Positions 28,267 to 37,780 of a DNA stretch of 64,000 bases are shown here, piece by piece. The first letter of the stretch is position 1. Every line of letters starts with the position of its first letter. The stretch is from Chryseobacterium gleum (lineage in GTDB: Bacteria; Bacteroidota; Bacteroidia; Flavobacteriales; Weeksellaceae), in assembly GCF_900636535.1 (NCBI RefSeq), contig NZ_LR134289.1:4481001-4545000 (forward strand), read 5' to 3'. The notes beneath the pieces were generated by a model, which searched no databases, was not told where the DNA came from, and saw only the letters and a list, made by a program, of their open reading frames with translations. A program made the translations under genes and the position numbers.

Positions 28267-31064
28267 TGCAAATAATGAAGAAAATATTTTTACTTGTAAT
28301 ATGCATATTAAGCTTTAATATATATTACAGCCAATCACAAAGCCACAATGTGGGAGTTACCCAGCCAGTTCCTTCTGTATCGTCATTAACTACCTACAAA
28401 AATGTTCCAGTCTCTTTACAAACAGGAGTTCCCAATATATTATATCCTTTAATTAATCTGCCAACAAATAATAAATTTGTCAACATCAATCTGGGACTGA
28501 GTTATCATGTAGGAAACATTTCCAAAGACAGCTGGGTAAGTGAAGTAGGAAAAGGATGGTCAATTTTGGGATCAGGGGTTGTTTCCAGAGAGATTTTATA
28601 TGACTTTGATGAGGTATTTGATGATGCAACCTTCCATCATTATATAAAAAATGAATTTGATGATATTTATAATTTTAATATCCCGGGAGAATCCGGGAAG
28701 TTCAGAATTGTAAGAAACGTTGCCGGGAATACGTTTGGGATAATAGCATTAAGTCCCTATACTTCCAAGATCGAATATACTAGAACAGATAATAGCGCTA
28801 CATTAATCCTGGACTCTTTCACGATAACCAGCGATGAGGGAATTAAATATAAGTTTCAGGACTATAATATTTCGATGATGAATGTCTGGAGTTGGGATCA
28901 TCCGAATTTGGGCAGCTATTATGTTGATAAAACATATAGAAGTGCATTTTACTTAACCTCTATATTAGATGAAAATGATCAGGAGCTGGTAAAATATACG
29001 TATCTGAAAGATATAAAATATATTACAGGAACCCAGACTGCAGAATCCCAAACCAATAAACTGAGCCGTATAGATGTAAAAGACCGCGGAATTGTAGAAA
29101 TTAATTATACCAAAAATAAATTCGTCAATAAAAAGAATGACATCTTCAGCATTGATAATATTATTCTGAAGAATACCAGGAATGCATTTATTAAAAAATA
29201 TAAATTTAATTATTCATATAATTCCGATCGTACTTTAGATTCTTTTACTCAAGTAGATAGCTATGAAAATGATATTGAAAAAACAAGTTTTGACTATCAG
29301 GGTTATAGCTTACCTTCAGGCGGAAGTCAGAGTTATTTCAATAAATTAAGAATAAAGCTGCCTACAGGTGGGGTTTCTGAATATAATTTTGAAGAAATCC
29401 CTTATGCATTTAAAGATTCGCTCACAACGGTTATGCCTCCGCAGGTTGACATTGCCAATATATCCTTTAATCAGTTTAATGCCAATACAAAAAAATATTT
29501 CTTTACAATTCCCCAGGATAAAGCATTAAATATAGAAATCTACGCAAATCAGATTTCAGGCTACCCTTGGTCATTAACTTTTTTTAAAAAAGTCGGAGAT
29601 AATTATAATATAATGCCCTATACAGTAGGACCTGTAGTTGATGCAGACCCAAATTACCCAACAGTACAATCCAGAACACTTACCGCAGGTGAATATTATA
29701 TTACGTTATCATCTGCAGTTCCCAATGCAACGTTTAGTGGTTCTGTAAATTTCAGGGCATTCTACTATGATGGGACTCCTTCTGAGGTTACCATCAAGGT
29801 TCCTACTGCATCCGCATTAAGAATTAAAAATATTAAATCCTTTGATCTGGATTACAATAATGTAAACGATGCTTCAGTTCCGTCAGGAATTGAAGAATAT
29901 GAGTACAATACATTTGATGATCCTGATGTTTCAAGTGGCTATTTTGTAGATGGAGGCAGTGTATTAGGAAAGTCAGAAAGTGGTGTAGTTCCTGCTAATC
30001 CTGTAACAATTTATAAAAATGTAAAAGTTTCTCACGGAAATAATACAGGATATACCAAATATTATTTTAAAACAGTAGATGCTTACCCGACACAGCCTAC
30101 TGAGGAACCTAATCGACCATTATGGCCTAATTATAATATTATGAGGGAAGGTCTTCTGGATAAAAAAGAAGTATATAATGCTACCAATCAAAAACAGACA
30201 GAAGATAATTTCGATTATACTTTTGAGGAATTCCCTGGTCCCAGATACCTGGTAACACCCATAAATTTAGGGGCCAACTTTTTTCTGAAAACGGCTTGGA
30301 TCAAAAATCAAAAAGTAACATCAAAAAGCATATTCAATTCGGGGAGTATTCAAACTACGACTGAAACAGTAAAAAATACAAGCAATTATAAAACAAGTCT
30401 GGAAAGGAATACTTCTTTCGACGGCAGTATTCAGGAAACCACGTATAAGTATGCCTTAGACAAAAACAATCAAAAGCTCATTGATGCCAATATGGTAGGT
30501 CTTCCGTTAGACATCACCACTATAGTAAAGAAAAATGCTTCGGATACAGGAAAATTGCTGTCAAGAACAGAAACCAAGTATGACAATCCGGGAAACAAAT
30601 ATCCCTCTTCAGCTGTTTCTTACGATTCTCAGAATTCTGTGGCTTCCGAAGTAATTTTCAGCCGCTATGATGCAAAGGGAAACCTGGAAGAGTATACCAC
30701 TAAAGACGGAATAACGGTTTCCGTGGTCTGGGGCTACAACAAAACACAGCCAATTGCGAAAATAGAAGGAGCCGCATACAGCCAGATTGCTCCTTATGTT
30801 TCCGATATCATCAGTAAATCCGATATGGCAATCGTTTCCGAACAGGATCTCCAGAATTCCCTTGATGCTTTCAGGAATAATACAAACCTTAGCAATTACC
30901 AGGTCACTACCTATCTGTTTGATTCCTTAAACAGAATGAAAACCATGACCCCTCCTACGGGAGTTCGTGCCGTTTACCAGTATGATGCAGCAGGAAGATT
31001 GCAAAAAATAGAAGATGAAACAGGAAAAGCACTGAAGAAATATGAATATAACTACGGACATTGA
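28266..31064 (+). CDS. Large secreted protein with C-terminal YD/Rhs repeats
   Basis: A 932-residue protein with a Sec signal peptide (IFLLVICILSFNIYYSQ). The N-terminal two thirds resemble the beta-rich, SpvB-like start of Rhs/YD-repeat proteins (VGVTQPVPSVSSLTTYKNVPVSLQTG). YD-type repeats appear at the end: SRYDAKGNLEEYTTKDG, TTYLFDSLNRMKTMTPP and YQYDAAGRLQKIEDETG. It has no Rhs core and no toxin tip. It starts on the A of the previous stop codon. It probably works with the following Rhs protein as part of the same shell or carrier, which is inference from gene order. Confidence 0.75.
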   Translation: MQIMKKIFLLVICILSFNIYYSQSQSHNVGVTQPVPSVSSLTTYKNVPVSLQTGVPNILYPLINLPTNNKFVNINLGLSYHVGNISKDSWVSEVGKGWSILGSGVVSREILYDFDEVFDDATFHHYIKNEFDDIYNFNIPGESGKFRIVRNVAGNTFGIIALSPYTSKIEYTRTDNSATLILDSFTITSDEGIKYKFQDYNISMMNVWSWDHPNLGSYYVDKTYRSAFYLTSILDENDQELVKYTYLKDIKYITGTQTAESQTNKLSRIDVKDRGIVEINYTKNKFVNKKNDIFSIDNIILKNTRNAFIKKYKFNYSYNSDRTLDSFTQVDSYENDIEKTSFDYQGYSLPSGGSQSYFNKLRIKLPTGGVSEYNFEEIPYAFKDSLTTVMPPQVDIANISFNQFNANTKKYFFTIPQDKALNIEIYANQISGYPWSLTFFKKVGDNYNIMPYTVGPVVDADPNYPTVQSRTLTAGEYYITLSSAVPNATFSGSVNFRAFYYDGTPSEVTIKVPTASALRIKNIKSFDLDYNNVNDASVPSGIEEYEYNTFDDPDVSSGYFVDGGSVLGKSESGVVPANPVTIYKNVKVSHGNNTGYTKYYFKTVDAYPTQPTEEPNRPLWPNYNIMREGLLDKKEVYNATNQKQTEDNFDYTFEEFPGPRYLVTPINLGANFFLKTAWIKNQKVTSKSIFNSGSIQTTTETVKNTSNYKTSLERNTSFDGSIQETTYKYALDKNNQKLIDANMVGLPLDITTIVKKNASDTGKLLSRTETKYDNPGNKYPSSAVSYDSQNSVASEVIFSRYDAKGNLEEYTTKDGITVSVVWGYNKTQPIAKIEGAAYSQIAPYVSDIISKSDMAIVSEQDLQNSLDAFRNNTNLSNYQVTTYLFDSLNRMKTMTPPTGVRAVYQYDAAGRLQKIEDETGKALKKYEYNYGH

Positions 31065-31141
31065 TCATGAAAAATGAGCATTTAAAAACAAGAATTCTGC
31101 ATCCTGACTTCTTATTTCTAACCCCTTGTATTTCTATTAAG

Positions 31142-34100
31142 ATGAAAAAAATACTCTTACTATCCGGTCTTTTTTCTGCTGTCTTTTTACAGGCTCAGAA
31201 AACAACCACGGAAAACTATATATCCTCGACAGACTGTCTGAATGAAGACTGCAGCAAAAAAACAGAAACAGTACAATACTTTGATTTTCTGGGAAGACCC
31301 AGACAGGTTGTGAGTGTGAAAGCAACGCCTTTAGGAAAAGACATCGTAACCCCTGTTGTATATGATGATCTGGGGAGGCAGACCAGAACCTATCTTGCGG
31401 TTCCTCAAAGTTCCACTTCCAATGGAGCTGTTTATCCCCAGACTCCGGGAATGGTTCCTTTTCCTGTGGCTGATGCTACTGGTATCTATTCGGGTGAAAA
31501 AACCTATACAGAAAAAAATCTTGAAAATTCCCCGTTAGAGAGGGTCTTACAACAGAAACCAATTGGAAACGACTGGAATGGCAAAGCGGTAGTATTGGGT
31601 TATGATCTCAACACGGCTGCCGATCATGTCAAAAATTATCAGGTAACAGTCAGCTGGGATCCGACGGAAAAATTATACAAAAACGAATTACAGTACACAC
31701 CCGCAGAATATGCAGCCGGTAAGCTCGTTAAAAATACGGTTACCGATGAAGATGGTCACAAAGTGGTTGAGTTTAAAGATGCCACCGGCCAGACCGTACT
31801 TTCCAGAAAAGTAATAGATGCCGTAAAAAATGCCGATACTTATTACGTATACAACGATTACAAACAACTGGCCTATGTGATCCCGCCACTCGCATCAGCT
31901 GCAGCTTTGAATTCTTCAGCAGTTGACAATACATGTTATCAGTATAAGTATGACAGTAAAAACAGGCTGGTAGAAAAAAAACTTCCCGGTAAAGGATGGG
32001 AATACATGGTGTATGACAGGCAGAACAGGCTGGTAGCTTCACAGGATGCTGTCCTGGGAAGTACCCAGAATAATTTTGCGGCCAAAGGCTGGATGTTCTC
32101 CAAATACGATGAGTTCGGAAGAGTGGTGTATACCGGTTTCTTTGCGAGTACAGCTTCCAGAATTGATATACAGACCACGATCAACACTATGTCTGTGAAT
32201 CCGGGAAATAATGAAAAAAGAAATAATACAACCCCGATTATCCAGAATGGTGAAAGCATTTATTACACAAAAAATGCTTTTCCGACGGAAGGTATGACTA
32301 TTTTAAGTGTTAATTATTATGATACCTATCCGCCTCTTCCCTCCGGAATCACGACCCCCGTTTCCATTATGGGTAAACCGGTCTTGAAACAACCCGGACA
32401 AGGCACGGCTTCTGTAACGACGAAAAGTCTTTTACTGGCCTCTTATATCAGAAATGTGGAAGACAATGCCTGGACAAAAACCTATAATTATTATGATGAA
32501 AAAGGAAGAACCATAGGATCATACGCTCAAAATCACCTTGGAGGATATACCAGAACAGAACTGGATATTGATTTTGCCGGAGTCACCAGACAGAGCAAAG
32601 CGTATCACAAAAGGCTGGCCTCTGATCCTGAAAAAGTAATCACCCAGACTTTCACCTATGACCACCAAAACAGGTTATTGGTGCATAAACACCAGGTGGA
32701 TACCAATCCTGAAGAAATTCTGGTACAGAACGAGTATAATGAACTGTCACAGCTGAAAAACAAAAAACTGGGCGGAACAACTCTTTCACAACCTCTTCAG
32801 AATATTAATTATACCTACAATATCAGAGGCTGGCTGACCAAAATCAATGATCCTTCCCATCTTAATGGGAAGCTGTTTGGATATGAAATGAGATATTTCA
32901 ATCCTGTGAACCCGAATATTGCCCCGGGAAGATTTACAGGAAATGTTACGGAGATCGACTGGAAAAATGCTTCCGAAGATGTACTGAAACGGTATAACTA
33001 TGCGTATGACGGACTGGGCAGGCTTCAGGATGCCGTATATTCCGAGCCCAATGCCACTGTACCTTTTAATAATAATTATAATGAACACCTGACCTATGAT
33101 CTGAACGGAAACATTAAAACATTAAAAAGAAATGCTTTCCCTGCAAGCGGTAGTACAACATCTGCTCAGGTAGATGACCTGATCTACAATTATACCGGAA
33201 ACCGTTTAACCAAAGTGACAGAAAATGCATTGAACGACACTGGATATGAAGGCGGAAACAATACCATTTCCTATGATCTGAACGGTAATATGAAAGATAT
33301 GCTGGATAAAGGAATCCAGTCGATTCAATACAACCATCTGAACCTTTCCAACAGCTATAGCATGCAGCAGACCAACGGATTGGGGCAGCTGCTGAACAGT
33401 ACAGTGAGCTATCTTTACCGTGCAGATGGAACCAAGCTCCGTAAAACTTATTCCAGTGCTCCGCCAAGGGGATCTACCACCACCCGTATCACAGATTATC
33501 TGGACGGCTTCCAGTACAGCTACACGGAAGGAGGTGGAATATGCCTGGAATGCAGAACAGAAAGTGCCTATGAACAGCAGGCCTATAAAAGTGCATCCCT
33601 CGTATTTCCCGGAACTCTAACCCCGGAGTGGAAACTGGATTTTGTAGCCACCGCAGAAGGCTTTTACAGTTTCACGGAAAACCGCTATATTTACCAGTAC
33701 AGAGACCACCTTGGAAATGCCAGGGTAACCTTTGCCAAAAGCAGTACAGGCGCTCCTGAAATTATTGATACCAACAACTATTATCCTTTTGGGCTGAACC
33801 ATATTTCAGGGGCGTTCAGTACTTCAGGTTTTGGAAGCTTTTACAGCTACAAATACAACGGCAAAGAACTTCAGGAAACCGGGATGTATGATTACGGCGC
33901 CAGGATGCTGATGCCCGATTTGGGAAGATGGGGTGCCATGGATGCCATGTCTGAGAAATACAGCGCATGGAGTCCCTATAACTATGCCGTCAACAATCCT
34001 GTGATGGTGATTGATCCGGATGGGAATGATATCTCTTATTCAGGAGAAGCTGCACAACAGGCTTTCCGAGCGTATGTTGCAACAATGTCTACAAGTTCTG

Positions 34101-34828
34101 AAACTTCGGGAGGAAGCTCCTTTACAGGATTTGGTCGTGCTTTTGGAGAAGATCCAAAACCTGGTTTCTGGGGAAGAGTAAGCAATTGGTGGGATCGTTT
34201 GTTTGGCAGAAATAAAGGGGCTGATATTTTAACGCTTACAAGAGGAGCTGAGGTCTCCAGGGTAGTTGAAGTTGGAGAGCCAATACGAATTGCAGAATTT
34301 TTTTCAGCTCTAGAAGCAACTTCGGTAGCGGTTGGAGCTGTAACTTTAGGAGCTGTGTTAACACCTGTCATGATGAAAGATCCAGAATATAACTGGACAA
34401 GGGATTTACCTTTAACTGTACCTGTTACAACAACGGCTGATGAATCAGAGCCAGGAGAAATGATTACATTGTATCGAGGAGTTTCGTCGAAAGCTAAAGG
34501 CTCTATGTATTTTGAAGCATCACAAGGTATTGCTATACCAAATGGTTACAGACAAGTTGCTGCAACTTGGGGACCTCACAGTGACATGGAAGCACACGCC
34601 GGAGGAGATAATTTAAGTATCTGGACAAGTTGGAGTACAAGTAAAGAATCTGCTAGAGATTTTGCTACAGGCGTAGCAATGTATGAAAATGGAATTCCAG
34701 GAATTATCATTTCTAAACAATTTAAAGTTGGTACAGTACTCCCTAATCCGTATAATCCACAAGAAGCGGAATGGTTGGTTCCAGGCGTAGTATATGGAGC
34801 GAAAGTTGAGTATGTTTTACCCAGATAA
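31142..34828 (+). CDS. Rhs-core polymorphic toxin with ADP-ribosyltransferase-like tip
   Basis: A 1228-residue secreted Rhs protein. The start at 31142 gives a signal peptide (ILLLSGLFSAVFLQAQ); an upstream frame from 31061 was rejected. The N-terminus fits DUF6443 (YFDFLGRPRQVVSVKATP). Many YD repeats follow, then the Rhs core (YQYRDHLGNARVTF, GKELQETGMYDYGARMLMP near residue 915, DPDGND at 958-963). The variable tip after a TTTADESEP linker carries the ADP-ribosyltransferase R-S-E set: R1112 in LYRG, S1165-T1166-S1167 in SWSTSKESA, and E1208-x-E1210 in EAEWLVPG. Its target is unknown. The immunity gene follows after 17 bases. Confidence 0.85.
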   Translation: MKKILLLSGLFSAVFLQAQKTTTENYISSTDCLNEDCSKKTETVQYFDFLGRPRQVVSVKATPLGKDIVTPVVYDDLGRQTRTYLAVPQSSTSNGAVYPQTPGMVPFPVADATGIYSGEKTYTEKNLENSPLERVLQQKPIGNDWNGKAVVLGYDLNTAADHVKNYQVTVSWDPTEKLYKNELQYTPAEYAAGKLVKNTVTDEDGHKVVEFKDATGQTVLSRKVIDAVKNADTYYVYNDYKQLAYVIPPLASAAALNSSAVDNTCYQYKYDSKNRLVEKKLPGKGWEYMVYDRQNRLVASQDAVLGSTQNNFAAKGWMFSKYDEFGRVVYTGFFASTASRIDIQTTINTMSVNPGNNEKRNNTTPIIQNGESIYYTKNAFPTEGMTILSVNYYDTYPPLPSGITTPVSIMGKPVLKQPGQGTASVTTKSLLLASYIRNVEDNAWTKTYNYYDEKGRTIGSYAQNHLGGYTRTELDIDFAGVTRQSKAYHKRLASDPEKVITQTFTYDHQNRLLVHKHQVDTNPEEILVQNEYNELSQLKNKKLGGTTLSQPLQNINYTYNIRGWLTKINDPSHLNGKLFGYEMRYFNPVNPNIAPGRFTGNVTEIDWKNASEDVLKRYNYAYDGLGRLQDAVYSEPNATVPFNNNYNEHLTYDLNGNIKTLKRNAFPASGSTTSAQVDDLIYNYTGNRLTKVTENALNDTGYEGGNNTISYDLNGNMKDMLDKGIQSIQYNHLNLSNSYSMQQTNGLGQLLNSTVSYLYRADGTKLRKTYSSAPPRGSTTTRITDYLDGFQYSYTEGGGICLECRTESAYEQQAYKSASLVFPGTLTPEWKLDFVATAEGFYSFTENRYIYQYRDHLGNARVTFAKSSTGAPEIIDTNNYYPFGLNHISGAFSTSGFGSFYSYKYNGKELQETGMYDYGARMLMPDLGRWGAMDAMSEKYSAWSPYNYAVNNPVMVIDPDGNDISYSGEAAQQAFRAYVATMSTSSETSGGSSFTGFGRAFGEDPKPGFWGRVSNWWDRLFGRNKGADILTLTRGAEVSRVVEVGEPIRIAEFFSALEATSVAVGAVTLGAVLTPVMMKDPEYNWTRDLPLTVPVTTTADESEPGEMITLYRGVSSKAKGSMYFEASQGIAIPNGYRQVAATWGPHSDMEAHAGGDNLSIWTSWSTSKESARDFATGVAMYENGIPGIIISKQFKVGTVLPNPYNPQEAEWLVPGVVYGAKVEYVLPR

Positions 34829-34845
34829 AAATAAAACCTCAAAAT

Positions 34846-35199
34846 ATGTTAACTGAAGAAAAAATTTTTAATTTAATTAAAGAGAAAAGGAAATTTTTAG
34901 AAACTTTTGAAAACTATAAAGTTAAGATTAGTAATAGTAATAATTTTGAAAGAGAAAATCTGATTGGAGTATATAAAATTAGACAGTATACTGCTACTCG
35001 AACAGGAAATAATAAGTTGTCTGATGAAATGGGTACTCTGATCTTAAACCTGGAAAATTATACTGGAAATAAATTAAGATTAGTGAGCTTATTAGGAAAA
35101 ACATATTATGGAATATATTATTTGAGTGAAAATTTTGATAAAGTTATTGGATATTTAGATAGAGAAATTGATGATAACGAATTTAATTTAATGAAATAA
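34846..35199 (+). CDS. Putative immunity protein for the ART tip
   Basis: A 117-residue soluble protein without signal peptide or membrane segment. It lies 17 bases behind the Rhs toxin stop, the standard position for the cognate immunity gene, which would act in the cytoplasm. It has a close relative in the same array (37331), with which it shares a central block and a similar end (YYLSENFDKVIGYL). I do not recognise a named immunity family. Function by position only. Confidence 0.65.
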   Translation: MLTEEKIFNLIKEKRKFLETFENYKVKISNSNNFERENLIGVYKIRQYTATRTGNNKLSDEMGTLILNLENYTGNKLRLVSLLGKTYYGIYYLSENFDKVIGYLDREIDDNEFNLMK

Positions 35200-35248
35200 T
35201 AATAGTTACTCCAAGCTGATTTTTGTACAGCTTATCTCCAAATTAATT

Positions 35249-35276
35249 AAAACCACTGTTTTTCAGTGGTTTTATA
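35249..35276 (+). terminator. Terminator-like hairpin, module border
   Basis: Stem AAAACCACTG / CAGTGGTTTT with a T5 loop. It belongs to a family of four similar hairpins in the array (also 37747, 39437 and 42870). Confidence 0.75.
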
Positions 35277-35296
35277 ATCTGAAAATTATAAAGTAA

Positions 35297-35365
35297 CGGC
35301 AATATGAACAAAAAATGTTGATCCCTGGAATAGTAATAGGAGAAACACCAATAGTCGTAAAATAA
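35297..35365 (+). pseudogene. Relic of an ART-type toxin tail
   Basis: Only 22 codons remain, opening just after a stop codon. They read YEQKMLIPGIVIGETPIVV in part. This aligns with the last residues of the live toxin tip (QEAEWLVPGVVYGAKVEYV), including the proline-glycine after the ExE motif, though the second glutamate is lysine here. Its stop codon directly abuts the ATG of the ORF at 35366. I read it as the surviving 3' end of a replaced toxin module. Confidence 0.6.
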
Positions 35366-35716
35366 ATGGAAACAAGCAATTTTCAAAAAATATTAAATTT
35401 ATTTAAAAAGCAAAGTGATAATTATTTATGTGCAACCATATATAATTATTTAAATTCCATAGATAAACTTGAATATATTCTTATTGATAAAAATAAGGCA
35501 AATTCTATATATACAGTAAGAAATGAAATCAATAATACTGTAAATGAAAGTCTAAAAATTCAAGGCTATGATGACTTATTAAATAATCTTAATCAATTTG
35601 ATAATAAAAAAGTAATTATTAGCAATTTTGATTATAACAAAAAGGATTTTACCATATTTATCAATGACAAAGAGACTCAAATATTAGGAATATTATGGCG
35701 GGATATCAATCAATAA
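35366..35716 (+). CDS. Orphan immunity-like protein
   Basis: A 116-residue soluble protein, rich in N, I and K, with no domain I recognise. It starts on the base after the stop of the toxin-tail relic, which marks it as the immunity gene of a lost module. The ORF itself is intact. Confidence 0.55.
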   Translation: METSNFQKILNLFKKQSDNYLCATIYNYLNSIDKLEYILIDKNKANSIYTVRNEINNTVNESLKIQGYDDLLNNLNQFDNKKVIISNFDYNKKDFTIFINDKETQILGILWRDINQ

Positions 35717-35815
35717 AAAATAATATCCTTTGTTAAGGAAGAGCATATTACTTGCGTCTTTAAGTATAATGTGCTATCCTATAGTTAGACAACAAAATAA
35801 ATTGTTAGTAGAGAA

Positions 35816-36139
35816 ATGAAAGAATTAATTTATTCTAAAATAAAAGAATATGATCCTGAATTAGAAGATTTTGAAATCTCATACTCAAATCACCCTTTAT
35901 TGTTGGATGATATGATTATGTCCTATAAAGGAAGAAATAAATTAGCTAAAAGCGAAAGTATAAAAGAATTAACATCTAATATTTTAAATAACTTACTTTT
36001 AATTAAAAATGAATCTATTGAATATGTAAAATTTGTTGTTGTAAGATATGATGTTACGAGTAGGCTATTTGTTTTTGCAGAAGATTATTCGAAGGTTTTT
36101 TTTGATTTTACATTTCCAACTGAAAACAATTCCAATTAG
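35816..36139 (+). CDS. Orphan immunity-like protein
   Basis: A 107-residue soluble protein, family not recognised. It contains a strand-rich end (VKFVVVRYDVTSRLFVFAEDYSKVFFDFTF). No toxin remnant is visible in the 99 bases before it. Called immunity-like from its place in the array. It is followed by a terminator-like hairpin. Confidence 0.5.
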   Translation: MKELIYSKIKEYDPELEDFEISYSNHPLLLDDMIMSYKGRNKLAKSESIKELTSNILNNLLLIKNESIEYVKFVVVRYDVTSRLFVFAEDYSKVFFDFTFPTENNSN

Positions 36140-36189
36140 AAATTAAAGAAATATGGATATTTGGGTAATGTTCCAAACGTGTATTTAAT

Positions 36190-36226
36190 AAATTAGAGTA
36201 TTGATTTTCAATGCTCTAATTTTAAA
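36190..36226 (+). terminator. Terminator-like hairpin, second family
   Basis: Stem AATTAGAGTATTG / CAATGCTCTAATT with a T-rich follow-up. An almost identical hairpin is at 40697. Both sit directly before a toxin-module remnant. Confidence 0.7.
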
Positions 36227-36717
36227 AACATTATGGAGACAGTGGCTTTTCTGCAAATTCTAAACCGATTACGAGTGCTATTGATATTCCTATTACAACT
36301 ACGGCTGATGAATCAGAGCCAGAATTTGAATATTTTTATAGAGCAATGTCATATAATGAGTACAGTAAAGCAGGTGGATATTTAACACAACGATTAAATG
36401 ATTCAGGAATAGAGATGGGAGAAGGACCATACGTAATACGAAGGTTAGAATATGCACAAAAAGCAAGTTTTAGCTTTGGATATTCTGATCAATATGATAT
36501 TATTGTTCAATATACTGTCCCAAGAGGTACTTATGAAATATTTAAAAATATTTCTCTTCCTGCCAGAGGAACAACAATGAGGCAAAGTGAACAATTAGGA
36601 TTACCTATTAAAAAGAGAGAAGATGGTGATTATAACTTTTCCTTTTATGGTCGAAACACAGCAATTTTTAATTCAATCATTATAGGATTACCACAAATTA
36701 TTTCAATAAAAAAATAA
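36226..36717 (+). pseudogene. Displaced toxin tip, 5'-truncated
   Basis: An open frame of 163 codons beginning right after a hairpin and a stop codon, without its own proper start (the first ATG at 36346 lies inside the domain). It starts with the same linker as the live toxin, TTTADESEP, nearly identical also in DNA (36295-36321). The domain that follows opens FEYFYRAMSYNEYSKAGGYL, resembling the first strand and helix of ADP-ribosyltransferase-like toxins. The end (FYGRNTAIFNSIIIGLPQI) is compatible, but no clear STS or ExE is seen. The tip is otherwise complete to its stop and is followed 2 bases later by its likely immunity gene. Confidence 0.6.
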
Positions 36718-36719
36718 AC

Positions 36720-37265
36720 ATGCAAAATTTTAATTCATTTATTTCAATAATTGATAATGATAATGATGATCAAATTGAAGATTATAAAAAAATATTATTA
36801 AATAATCCTAATAATTTTTTTACTGAATTATCACATTTCGTTGTTGATAATTCAAAAGAATATGATAGGCTACAATATATTGTAGATTTATATAACATAT
36901 TTGATAGTTCTCAGAAAGAGTTAGATATTGTGAAAAAAGTTGGAAACCTTATATTGTCATTGTATTTAGAAATAATTGATGATCTTATTAAAAATAAGGA
37001 AGAATATTCTATATACAGTTATATAGACTTTCTATACACTAATAATTTTTTTTTAAAAAAACACGAACAACTTTTCTTTGAAAAAAGTTTTAATGTTCTA
37101 AGCTCAAACTTAAATAAAGAAGAATCAAGTTGGTTTATTATTTCCTGCTACAGATTAGTTGATTTATATTTTCAATTTGATAAGGATAACTTTTATATTG
37201 AAAAATATTTAGACGTTGGTGATAACGAATTAATAAAAAAATATATACGGCTTAAGATCCACTAG
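36720..37265 (+). CDS. Immunity-like protein paired with the displaced tip
   Basis: A 181-residue soluble, probably all-helical protein (KKILLNNPNNFFTEL, LYLEIIDDLIKNKEEY). It begins 2 bases after the stop of the displaced toxin tip, so it is almost certainly that tip's immunity protein. Family not recognised. Confidence 0.6.
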   Translation: MQNFNSFISIIDNDNDDQIEDYKKILLNNPNNFFTELSHFVVDNSKEYDRLQYIVDLYNIFDSSQKELDIVKKVGNLILSLYLEIIDDLIKNKEEYSIYSYIDFLYTNNFFLKKHEQLFFEKSFNVLSSNLNKEESSWFIISCYRLVDLYFQFDKDNFYIEKYLDVGDNELIKKYIRLKIH

Positions 37266-37330
37266 CTAAATATTTTAATTTTTGATACATTAAAAAATTA
37301 TTATTAAAGTTTTTAATTAAAAAGATAAGT

Positions 37331-37681
37331 ATGATAACCACTGAAGAAGTTTTTAGTCTGATTAAACAAGAAAGAAAATTTTTGGGAGATATTAAAAAAT
37401 ATAAAATTAAGATTAGTAATAGTAATAATTTTGAAAGAGAAAATCTGATTGGAGTATATAGTATTAGAGAAGGAATAGCTATCAATCAAAAAAACTATAA
37501 GCTTGCAGAACAAATACATCAATTACTTATTGGATTAAAAAATGATTCTGGAATTGTATTAAAGGGTGTAACTATTCAAGGTAAAAATTATTCTGGAATG
37601 TATTATCTAAGTGGTAACTATGAAAAAGTAATTGGGTATTTAGAAAGTGAATTTGATGAAAATGGTAACTTAATATATTGA
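37331..37681 (+). CDS. Second copy of the ART-tip immunity family
   Basis: A 116-residue paralogue of the protein at 34846. The central 54 bases (37407-37460) are identical to 34922-34975, while both flanks have diverged strongly. N- and C-terminal patterns agree (VFSLIKQERKFL, YYLSGNYEKVIGYLE). No toxin remnant precedes it. It may protect against a variant ART tip. Confidence 0.6.
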   Translation: MITTEEVFSLIKQERKFLGDIKKYKIKISNSNNFERENLIGVYSIREGIAINQKNYKLAEQIHQLLIGLKNDSGIVLKGVTIQGKNYSGMYYLSGNYEKVIGYLESEFDENGNLIY

Positions 37682-37746
37682 ATCGATTATTGGTAATAAT
37701 CTACCCTAAACTGGCGCGATCGTCTCGCTCGTATCTTAAATGAATT

Positions 37747-37774
37747 AAAACCATTGCTTTTGCAGTGGTTTTAA
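37747..37774 (+). terminator. Terminator-like hairpin, module border
   Basis: Stem AAAACCATTGC / GCAGTGGTTTT with a T4 loop; same family as 35249 and 39437. Confidence 0.7.
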
Positions 37775-37780
37775 TACTAA

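Noticed and set aside
31061..31141. Longer N-terminus for the Rhs protein, starting at the stop of the preceding gene
   Set aside because: It would bury the signal peptide behind 27 residues; the ATG at 31142 is a better start.
12079..34828. Direct functional link between gldKLMN and the Rhs operon because both are in one window
   Set aside because: They are more than 9 kb apart with unrelated operons and terminators between. Export of the Rhs protein by type IX secretion is possible but not shown, as it lacks a sorting tail.
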